A DNA stretch of 23,152 nucleotides from an uncultured Mucilaginibacter sp. (GTDB lineage: Bacteria > Bacteroidota > Bacteroidia > Sphingobacteriales > Sphingobacteriaceae): positions 1 to 23,152 of the forward strand of contig NZ_CAMLOV010000083.1 of assembly GCF_946481715.1 (NCBI RefSeq). Reading direction: 5' to 3'. This document shows positions 16,237 to 23,152 of this stretch, piece after piece. Within the stretch, counting starts at the first letter, position 1, and every line of letters begins with the position of its first letter. The notes beneath the pieces are model-generated. The model was not told the DNA's origin, searched no databases, and saw only the letters and a list, made by a program, of their open reading frames with translations. The position numbers and the translations under genes were made by a program.

Positions 16237-19200
16237 TTAGTTTTTTATAAACTTGCTTTTGCCTAACGAAGTGCCATCCTTTTTTATCACTTCAACCATA
16301 TACGCGCCGGTTTTAAGGGTGCCGATATTTTCGCTCCAATTGTTGGTGGTTGATGATTTTTGCAGGATAAGGTTGCCCGACGAATTGTATAAACGCAGCA
16401 GGTAAGTAGTAGCAGCCGGTTGGCCCGGTATGCTTACATTCAGTGTTTCAACCGTAGGGTTGGGGAATACGCTGATCAGGCCTTTTGCGGCATTCTTATC
16501 GTAAAATATGGTTACCGGCTCCGAGTAGCTTATCCGGCTGTCAATATCATTTTGTTTTAGCCTGTAGGTGTTATTGCCCGAATTTGGCGTGCGGTCTGTA
16601 AATGCATAGGTGCTGCTGCCATCGCTTTGCTTCTCATAAATAGGCTCGTAGGCGGCGGTCGCCTTGTTCATTTTCTCCAGTGTAAAGCCGGTATAGTTAC
16701 TTTCGTTTTGGGTTTCCCAGTTTACCTTTACGCCTTCGTTAGCCTTGCTTGCCGTAAAGTTGGCCAACAAATATTCGGGCAGGGGTTTACGGCGGATGGA
16801 GAGCGCGAAACGGTTGGCGCCGAAAGTGGCGGTATCGGCAGTGTTTAAATTAAAATCGTAAACACCGTAGCGGCGGATATCAAGCGAATCTTTCTTAAAA
16901 CGGTCCAGCAGGTAAATATCATACAAGGCATCAATATTGCGTATCCCTTCCAGCCTTAAATGGTACAGCCCGCTGGTATTGGCTGTTACATTTAGTTTTA
17001 CTCGGCTGCCGTTATGGTAGTCGGGTAAAAGGTTAACAGCTGTTCTTACCCCGTCGGATGATAAGCTCGACATGCTAACCGGGGCAGTAGGCCCTGTCAG
17101 GTAAACGGCGTCAGCACCTTCATATTTTTCCGAATAGCCTTTTTTAAAGTAAACCCCACAATAATCAAAAACCTGATCATCCTTTTCCATTTTCACGTAA
17201 AACCCGGTTACCGCATCGCTTGTGGTAGGCGGCTGCGCAGCCATCAGTTTTTTCTGAGATGCAGTTAAGGCACCCCCCATAAGCTTACCATCTGCAGTGA
17301 TTGCCTGGGCATTTGGAGCGCTCATGATTAAATTGCTACCGGTTAATTGCGTGGTCGACTTTTGCGATTCTTTAAACGTTAAAACGGAAGTAGCGCTGGC
17401 GGCACGAACAAGAAAGCCGCCGCCACTTACTGCATACCCTTGTACCAAAGGCGACGAATTGCCCGATGATGTATAAGCAACATAATTTTGATTGACGCCC
17501 CCTTTGCGCGAGTCTAACTCATAAATAGCTGTTATGCCGGTGGTAGCGTTGGCATTATCGCTAAGCACCGTATTTAGGTCGATGGTAGATGGGTAAGGGT
17601 TGCCTACCATATTAAAACCGGGCGCTGCTAACGCAGCTGTGTACGATAATTTACCGGCACCATTTGTTGGTGTATACCATAAATTTACGTTAAATGTACC
17701 CTGGTTTATATTGCCGGTGGAGGTAGTAGTAGCATCTAACGGTGCAATTGCTGATGAGCCCGAAGTGCGGGAAGCCGGGCCTACAAAATAAAACAGGTAA
17801 CCATTACCTACAGGTAAGGTTACGGTTGAACCATCAGACAATACCAGGGTGGATGCGTTTACAGTGGATATGCCAAGGTGTTTGCCGGATGTAAAAGTTG
17901 TGTTGCTTGGCGTACGGGTTTCTTTGTAAAGGTATAGCGTTGGGCCCGCGCTGGTACCGCTAAAGCCACTGCCTGTACCACCTGGGCCGCCGGTAAATAC
18001 ACCGTTTTTAAGGAACGACAGGCTATACGTACTGGCATTTGAAAATGCTGCCGCAGTTTGGTTTACAGGGGATGAGAGCATGCGGTAACCACGGTTGCCC
18101 GACAGTCCGCCACCCGTAAAAAAGCGTTGTACATTTGCGTTGCCGGTTATCGAGGCACCGCTTGGTATTACATCAACCATTGCAGACCCGTTTGCGTCTG
18201 ACCGTAAAGTAAGCACGCCGCCGGCCGCCAGCGTGGCGCCAGTGCCCATGGTTACTATCCCGGTACTTGCAACATAAAACTGGCCTGTGCCCGACATAGT
18301 TTTTACCCCCGTGCCGCTAAAAGTGACATTGTTAAATATGGTGCCGTTTGTAGAGTTGTCTGCCAGCGCTTGCGCGGTAGTCCCATTATTAAATATTATA
18401 GTGCCTGCACCGTAAGTAAAGGTACCTGCGTTGGTATAGGCCCCTTTAAAAGTTGTGGTACCTGTGCCTGCACTAAAAGTGCCGGTTGAAGCATTTGAGA
18501 AAGGCCCTGTAACGGATAAGGTGCCGGGGCTTGCGCCGCAGTTTAAAGTGCCAGGCCCTACAGAGAGGCCATTGCCAATGGTAAACGCACCTGTGCCGCC
18601 GTTCAAAATACCACCGGTTATGGCCACGCCTGTGCCTATACCTACCGTACCGGCACTAAAATTCATGGTGCCGGAGAATAACCGCATTGAGGTAGTGAGG
18701 CTTACGTTGCCCGAGCCCTGTTGGAAGGTACCCGTGGTATTGTCGAGGCTGGTTGTGCTAAAAAGGCCCGCACCTGTGGTAAAAGTACCCCCGGTTAACA
18801 CGGTGCCGCCGTTAGCCGTAAGTGCGCCACTGTTACCTGTAAATGTACCTGCGTTATTTAATGCGCCGGTTAGTGTGAATGCGCCGCTTCCCTGTTTAAT
18901 AGTTGCGCCGGATACGTTGGTAGTTACGCCGGTTACATTCAAAATGGCGTTATTGGTTGTAAAATCAACCGTTGGTGTGGTAGATGCTGTGGTGCTAAAT
19001 GTGCCGCTCACGGTTAAGGTGCCGCTGTTGGGTGTTTTTGTGCCCGAGCCGCCAAACGCAATGTTGGTGTAAGTAACGCCCCCGCTTAAACCCGTAATAG
19101 CAGAATTGGTATAAACCGTTTGCGCCGCCCCGGTATAACCAATAGTGGCCCCGCTACCGTTAAAACTGATGCTATTTAAAGCAGCGTTGGTTGTTTGCAG

Positions 19201-20349
19201 GCTGCTCAGCGGGCTGGTGCCGGTAAAATTTAACGTTGCATTAGTTACTGTTAATGCCATTTGCACACCACTTGAGCCGTTGAGTATTGCCGTAGTAAGG
19301 TTTGCAGCGGTTACGGTACCGCCTGTAATGAAAAATTTCGAATCGATATCTCTTTGGCCTGTCGTATTATTGGCAGTAAGATTAATATTACCGGATAGTG
19401 TGAGGCTTGTTATGGAAGATGTTAAACCTGTGAACGAGCTATTGTTAGTAGGCGTTGTGTTATCCCCCACATTTAAGTTAACAGCAGCAATGCTACCCGC
19501 ACCAGAAATAGTAATCGAAGTACCACTGTTATTGATGTTAGAGGTTACTGTAATATCGCCACCAACGGTAAGCGTACCGGACGTTACGGCCAAACTATTG
19601 GCGGCTTGGCTAACGGTGCCCAAAATTACCTGGCCGATAGATGTATTGGATGAAACCGTTGGGGTTCTCGGATAAGTGCTCGCGTAACCGATCCGCGCAC
19701 AATCGTATTGGCCCGGTACGTTATTGGAGTTGCCATTGGCATCTTTCCAGTTTTGCTGTGTACCCCAGGCGGTGCTGGATGCACCCGTCCAGTCAAAGTT
19801 CCTGCCGCTGGTATAAACTGTATTGGTGCCTAAATTGGTAACGCTGCTTACACCGGTAACATTTTGCGCAACGGAACCGGCCGCAGGCAAAGTAAATACA
19901 ATTTGATTGGCCAAACCGGAGTTTGTGTTTACGCTAACGTTGAGTACTAAATAAAAATAATAGGTGCCTGTAGCAAGGGAAGGCATGCTGGTGATGTTGA
20001 TTTGCCCGGAATTGAATTGCAGGCTGCCGTATTGGGTAGCACCTATGGCGGCCGATGGCGAAGCTGAACCGGCGTTAGCCAGGTACCCGGTAAACATAGC
20101 ATTGGTGTTTACAGAGGTTGTGCCGTTAGATGTTGTATTGATATTAATAACTTGCGGCGAATAAGGCCCATTAGTTACCGCCACCTGGAAACCAAAAACA
20201 ACCTGGTTGGTGTTGCCCTGCTGCAGGAAGGTACTGGCATTGCCCGCTAATGCGGTAAAGGTAACCGTTACAGCGTAACACCTGGAAGCCAATAAATTTA
20301 CCGATAAAAGGATTGTGATATAGAAAGACTTACTTATTATCTTTTTCAA
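16237..20349 (-). CDS. Gene D: T9SS-secreted beta-repeat surface protein
   Basis: The product is 1370 aa. The start is TTG at 20349; an in-frame TAA lies two codons upstream and no ATG precedes the signal peptide, so TTG is the best choice. The signal peptide ends after CYA (residue 26). Residues 27-180 form an unrecognised beta-rich domain. A W-T-G...NW...P module with a cysteine lies at 186-220, Gly/Thr/Asn-rich beta repeats at about 235-735, the conserved module from 741 and the T9SS type A tail from about 1291 (SVFPNPTVETLNVSIP, ending KSKFIKN). Repeat segment 518-590 resembles gene C residues 780-850 (shared GGTFTTGAGLF, FQQGSGNV, SGTMNFSAGTV), so C and D share ancestry in the stalk as well as in the C-terminus. 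The conserved part is more diverged from B and C than B is from C. No catalytic motif was seen; an adhesin-like role is inferred. A good promoter lies upstream at 20378-20406. Confidence 0.94.
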   Translation of the reverse strand: MKKIISKSFYITILLSVNLLASRCYAVTVTFTALAGNASTFLQQGNTNQVVFGFQVAVTNGPYSPQVININTTSNGTTSVNTNAMFTGYLANAGSASPSAAIGATQYGSLQFNSGQINITSMPSLATGTYYFYLVLNVSVNTNSGLANQIVFTLPAAGSVAQNVTGVSSVTNLGTNTVYTSGRNFDWTGASSTAWGTQQNWKDANGNSNNVPGQYDCARIGYASTYPRTPTVSSNTSIGQVILGTVSQAANSLAVTSGTLTVGGDITVTSNINNSGTSITISGAGSIAAVNLNVGDNTTPTNNSSFTGLTSSITSLTLSGNINLTANNTTGQRDIDSKFFITGGTVTAANLTTAILNGSSGVQMALTVTNATLNFTGTSPLSSLQTTNAALNSISFNGSGATIGYTGAAQTVYTNSAITGLSGGVTYTNIAFGGSGTKTPNSGTLTVSGTFSTTASTTPTVDFTTNNAILNVTGVTTNVSGATIKQGSGAFTLTGALNNAGTFTGNSGALTANGGTVLTGGTFTTGAGLFSTTSLDNTTGTFQQGSGNVSLTTSMRLFSGTMNFSAGTVGIGTGVAITGGILNGGTGAFTIGNGLSVGPGTLNCGASPGTLSVTGPFSNASTGTFSAGTGTTTFKGAYTNAGTFTYGAGTIIFNNGTTAQALADNSTNGTIFNNVTFSGTGVKTMSGTGQFYVASTGIVTMGTGATLAAGGVLTLRSDANGSAMVDVIPSGASITGNANVQRFFTGGGLSGNRGYRMLSSPVNQTAAAFSNASTYSLSFLKNGVFTGGPGGTGSGFSGTSAGPTLYLYKETRTPSNTTFTSGKHLGISTVNASTLVLSDGSTVTLPVGNGYLFYFVGPASRTSGSSAIAPLDATTTSTGNINQGTFNVNLWYTPTNGAGKLSYTAALAAPGFNMVGNPYPSTIDLNTVLSDNANATTGITAIYELDSRKGGVNQNYVAYTSSGNSSPLVQGYAVSGGGFLVRAASATSVLTFKESQKSTTQLTGSNLIMSAPNAQAITADGKLMGGALTASQKKLMAAQPPTTSDAVTGFYVKMEKDDQVFDYCGVYFKKGYSEKYEGADAVYLTGPTAPVSMSSLSSDGVRTAVNLLPDYHNGSRVKLNVTANTSGLYHLRLEGIRNIDALYDIYLLDRFKKDSLDIRRYGVYDFNLNTADTATFGANRFALSIRRKPLPEYLLANFTASKANEGVKVNWETQNESNYTGFTLEKMNKATAAYEPIYEKQSDGSSTYAFTDRTPNSGNNTYRLKQNDIDSRISYSEPVTIFYDKNAAKGLISVFPNPTVETLNVSIPGQPAATTYLLRLYNSSGNLILQKSSTTNNWSENIGTLKTGAYMVEVIKKDGTSLGKSKFIKN

Positions 20350-20377
20350 AATTTAAAAGCATTAGGTTGTACTAATG

Positions 20378-20406
20378 CAAATTTAGTAAAAAGTGTTGCA
20401 AATCAA
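20378..20406 (-). promoter_or_regulatory. Bacteroidota-type promoter for gene D
   Basis: On the minus strand, TTG (20406-20404) is followed by 18 bases and TAAATTTG (20385-20378), an exact match to the Bacteroidota -7 consensus TAnnTTTG with a -33 TTG at near-usual spacing. Transcription would start about 20-30 nt upstream of the TTG start codon, leaving a short A/T-rich leader. A 10-codon out-of-frame ATG frame (20362-20330) overlaps the start of gene D in this leader. Confidence 0.6.
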
Positions 20407-20449
20407 TTCATTAAGTGCAATAAATGCCGCAATAAAAGAAGATGTACCT

Positions 20450-20489
20450 AATACACCCAAACGCTTAACCATTAAGAAAATACACCCAC
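20450..20489. promoter_or_regulatory. Possible operator: direct repeats flanking a palindrome
   Basis: The 10-mer AATACACCCA occurs at 20450-20459 and 20480-20489, exactly 30 bp apart (about three helical turns). Between the two lies the palindrome CTTAA-CCA-TTAAG (20464-20476). The cluster sits 45-110 bp upstream of the gene D promoter and 230-270 bp upstream of the protease start, so a regulator bound here could act on either gene. This is pattern only; no regulator is known. Confidence 0.3.
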
Positions 20490-20720
20490 TTTTGCTATAC
20501 TATCGTTATATATTTTATTGTTTGCCGAAAAAAATAAACTTTAAATAACAGTTGCATCATTTTGAAAAACGTAAAAAAATCCAGATAAATTCAGTTACTC
20601 AAATTTGGAGTGCGAATTTTGCCTGCGGGACGTAATTTGCGGAGAAAAATTATCGGTTTTTCCATTTTTTAATCCGCCGTTAAATGTGGAAACTTGTACA
20701 TACGCCTGCTTATATTTTAT

Positions 20721-23152
20721 ATGGGAAAACATTACCCGGCACTACTGTTCAATTTCTTAATTTTTTGTTGTATTTCGCCGGCGTTTGCACAAAAACCCCT
20801 GGTTGATGCCGCCAAAAAGCAGGAGCTTAACCGCATCTCTGCACAAGCCAACCAAACATTTACCGCCGGGCAACAAAAAGCAATTTCGCTTGCAAAAAGC
20901 CGCGGCTGGGCTATCCGCAGTAAAACAAAAACGGGTAACCTTAAAACGTTGCAGGGCATCAACAGCCTTGGTTTCCCGGTGTATTTGGTTACACACAATA
21001 ACACCATTGCAGCGGCCACTGTTGGCACCAACGCGGTACAACCCGGTGGCACTTTGGGGCTTAACCTATCGGGATCAAGCACCTTCCTCAATAACAAACT
21101 CGCCATTTGGGATGGCGGATCGGTGTACAGCCCGCATGTAGAATTTGCGGGCAAAACAATAACCTCAAAAGACAATGCTTCGGTGTTAGACCACTCCACC
21201 CACGTGGGAGGTACCATGATAGCCAAGGGCGTTTACGGCCCGGCAAAGGGCATGGCCTTTAATACGCTTGTTTTAAACTCCTGGGATTTTGATAACGATG
21301 TATCCGAAATGAGTGCCGCCGCCCCGGGCTTGCTGCTTTCCAACCACTCGTATGGCGATGTGGCCGGCTGGGAATACAATAGCAGCGCAAGCCATTGGGA
21401 ATGGTACGGCTTGCCCGGTGATACGGTGGATTATAATTTTGGCTTTTACGATTCCCGCGTACAAACCTGGGACAGGATAGCCTATAACGCGCCTTACTAC
21501 CTCATTGTAGAATCGGCAGGCAATAGCCGGGCCAGCAACGGGCCGGCAGTTAACGGCGACGATTATTATGGTTATGCGTCGCGAACCAATTCCACTATTG
21601 TAAATAAAGGAAAACGGCCACCCGGCATCAGCAGTAACGATGGGTACGATATCATCAGCACCACGGGTAACGCCAAAAATATATTAACCGTTGGGTCGGT
21701 TGGCCCGCTGCCAAACGGGCCGGTTAACCGCAGCGATGTGGCTGTTTCTTACTTCAGCAGCTGGGGGCCTACAGACGATGGCCGCATTAAACCCGATTTG
21801 GTTGCCGATGGCGAAAACGTATTGTCTACAGGCGTAAACAGCCCAAATTCCTACCTTACTTTATCAGGTACATCCATGGCGGCACCAGGCGTAACGGGTT
21901 CGCTTTATTTGCTGCAGGAGTATTATGCACAAAAAAATGCCGGCGCCTTTATGCGTGCGGCCACTTTAAAAGGGCTTGCCTGCCACACCGCTTTTGATGC
22001 CGGTAATGTTGGGCCCGATTATGTTTATGGCTGGGGGCTGCTTAATATGCGCGCCGCCGCACAGGCCATTACCGATAATGGCACAAAAAGCATGCTTAGC
22101 GAAAACACGCTGGCCCAGGGGCAGTCGAAAACCTTCGAAGTAACGGCATCAGGCAACGGGCCGCTGGCGGTCTCGATTTCCTGGACAGATCCGGAAGGTA
22201 CGCCAACGGCCGAAGGCACCATTAACAGCCGTGTGCCTAAACTGGTGAACGACCTCGATATCCGCGTGAGCGATGGCACAACTACCTTTAAGCCCTACGT
22301 TTTAAGCCCGGGCCAACCATCGCTTGCTGCTACAACCGGCGATAACATCCGCGATAATATAGAGCAGGTGTACATTGCCAATGCCACGCCGGGTAAAACA
22401 TACACCATCACTATATCGCATAAAGGCACCTTGTCATCGGGCAGCCAGGCGTACTCGCTTATTGCAACGGGCATTGGCGGTGCAGCATACTGCGTTTCGG
22501 CACCTTTATCCACCGCCGATTCGCGCATAAATAACTTTACCTTATCCAACATCAATAACACCCCTGCGGCGGGCTGTACCGGTTATGCTGATTACACCGG
22601 GCTAACCCTGCAGTTAGAACAGGCAAAAACTTACCCCTTTAGTATTACCCTGGGCACTTGCGGGGGCAATTTTAATAAGGCAGCCAAAATATTTGTAGAC
22701 TGGAACGGCGATGGCACTTTCGAGCTGGCCGCAACCACAACCGTTACCGCCGGCACGGCAACCTATACCGGTAATATTACAGTGCCGTTAACAGTAGTGC
22801 CGGGTAACTTTGGCGTGCTGCGTGTTGTATTGGCCGAAACAACGGACGCCACAACCATAACGGCCTGCGGCACTTACGCCAAAGGCGAAACCCAGGACTA
22901 CCGGGTGCAGTTTTTTAAACCGGCTGCCGATGCAGGGGCATCGGCCATTGTAAATGCAGAGGATGGCACCTCCTGTGCAATAGCTACGGCAGTAACCGTA
23001 AGGCTAAAAAATTATGGCAGTGCCAACATCAGTAATGTGCCGGTTACGGTTACCGTAACATCGCCAAATGGCACATTGGTTACTTTTAACGAGGTTTATA
23101 CCGGCACCATCAGCCCGCTGGATGAGGTTGATTTTAAGTTAGATGGCAAGTT
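20721..23152 (+). CDS. Secreted subtilisin-like serine protease (S8, KP-43-like), 3' end outside window
   Basis: The frame is open from ATG 20721 to the right edge (810 complete codons). Signal peptide 1-23, cleavage after AFA. The S8 peptidase domain runs from about 120 to 430 with a full catalytic set: D131 (AIWDGG), H158 (DHSTHVGGT), oxyanion N268 (ESAGNS) and S385 (LSGTSMAAPG). Residues about 24-110 resemble a short propeptide. A beta-sandwich typical of KP-43-like proteases follows (about 440-580; motifs SISWTDPEG, VNDLDIRV, NIEQVYI). Next comes a GEVED-type domain at about 588-732 (FVDWNGDG, KGETQDYRV), then the start of a CARDB-like beta domain (about 735 on). A serine replaces the usual glycine after the catalytic histidine; related proteins vary there, so activity is expected. 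It is transcribed divergently from gene D. A C-terminal T9SS tail is likely but outside the window. Role: extracellular protein degradation or processing, by family. Confidence 0.93.
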   Translation, partial: MGKHYPALLFNFLIFCCISPAFAQKPLVDAAKKQELNRISAQANQTFTAGQQKAISLAKSRGWAIRSKTKTGNLKTLQGINSLGFPVYLVTHNNTIAAATVGTNAVQPGGTLGLNLSGSSTFLNNKLAIWDGGSVYSPHVEFAGKTITSKDNASVLDHSTHVGGTMIAKGVYGPAKGMAFNTLVLNSWDFDNDVSEMSAAAPGLLLSNHSYGDVAGWEYNSSASHWEWYGLPGDTVDYNFGFYDSRVQTWDRIAYNAPYYLIVESAGNSRASNGPAVNGDDYYGYASRTNSTIVNKGKRPPGISSNDGYDIISTTGNAKNILTVGSVGPLPNGPVNRSDVAVSYFSSWGPTDDGRIKPDLVADGENVLSTGVNSPNSYLTLSGTSMAAPGVTGSLYLLQEYYAQKNAGAFMRAATLKGLACHTAFDAGNVGPDYVYGWGLLNMRAAAQAITDNGTKSMLSENTLAQGQSKTFEVTASGNGPLAVSISWTDPEGTPTAEGTINSRVPKLVNDLDIRVSDGTTTFKPYVLSPGQPSLAATTGDNIRDNIEQVYIANATPGKTYTITISHKGTLSSGSQAYSLIATGIGGAAYCVSAPLSTADSRINNFTLSNINNTPAAGCTGYADYTGLTLQLEQAKTYPFSITLGTCGGNFNKAAKIFVDWNGDGTFELAATTTVTAGTATYTGNITVPLTVVPGNFGVLRVVLAETTDATTITACGTYAKGETQDYRVQFFKPAADAGASAIVNAEDGTSCAIATAVTVRLKNYGSANISNVPVTVTVTSPNGTLVTFNEVYTGTISPLDEVDFKLDGK

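Larger units (their letters stand above)
20350..20720. other. 371-bp divergent intergenic region between gene D and the protease
   Basis: AT-rich, with no gene. It contains the gene D promoter (20378-20406) and a repeat/palindrome cluster (20450-20489). For the protease, no exact TAnnTTTG was found on the plus strand. Near matches are CAAATTTG at 20600-20607 (first base wrong) and TATTGTTTG at about 20516-20524 (one base too many). Neither is good enough to call. Confidence 0.6.

Noticed and set aside
6625..18129. Repeat-rich sequence as a CRISPR array
   Set aside because: The repeats are in-frame protein repeats of varying sequence and spacing within open reading frames, not identical short repeats with unique spacers.
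18455..19675. Long plus-strand open frames opposite gene D, rich in Val, Pro and Ala (205 and 176 codons)
   Set aside because: They are antisense shadows of Thr/Gly/Ser-rich repeat codons, with no signal peptide, no domain and no promoter. Similar frames lie opposite all four adhesin genes.
21189..21215. Inactive protease because of HSTHVGG in place of HGTHVAG
   Set aside because: The catalytic Asp, His, Asn and Ser are all present in their proper motifs, and the residue after the histidine varies in related bacterial subtilases.
20732..21226. Minus-strand open frame of 164 codons overlapping the protease start
   Set aside because: It is antisense to the signal peptide and propeptide region of a protease with clear S8 motifs, and shows no recognisable domain.

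Overview
The window looks like part of a Bacteroidota chromosome, probably a Sphingobacteriaceae-type soil or freshwater bacterium such as Mucilaginibacter or Pedobacter (inference, no marker gene is present). The reasons are giant Thr/Ser/Gly-rich secreted proteins ending in type IX secretion system (T9SS) type A sorting domains, a TTG...TAnnTTTG-type promoter, absence of obvious Shine-Dalgarno sequences, and a KP-43-like subtilase with a GEVED-type domain.

Layout. Four very large genes lie head-to-tail on the minus strand, separated by 440-471 bp gaps: gene A (1-4196, cut by the left edge), gene B (4637-10420, 1927 aa), gene C (10861-15765, 1634 aa) and gene D (16237-20349, 1370 aa). A 371-bp divergent intergenic region follows, then a plus-strand subtilisin-like protease gene (20721 to the right edge, incomplete). 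No RNA genes, CRISPR arrays, transposases or phage genes were seen.

The main event is a direct duplication with a period of 6224 bp. Bases 1-5479 repeat as 6225-11703 with no difference found in the stretches compared. The unit takes in the N-terminal part of gene B (= gene A), the gap upstream of it, and the last 280 codons of gene C. Gene B is therefore an in-frame chimera: its body equals gene A, but its C-terminus equals that of gene C. The identity ends inside a coding module that B and C share anyway, as expected for unequal crossing-over between paralogous C-terminal modules. An assembly artefact has to be excluded.

Genes B, C and D share one architecture: signal peptide; an N-terminal region that differs in each gene (adhesion and lectin-like domains in A/B, an unrecognised lectin-like region in C, an unknown domain in D); a W-G...NW...P module; beta-strand repeats in C and D; a conserved stretch of about 630-640 residues; and a T9SS sorting tail of about 80 residues within it. 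They are probably exported across the outer membrane and anchored or released as adhesins or glycan-binding proteins. The divergent protease is also predicted to be exported, but no functional link to the adhesins can be shown from sequence.
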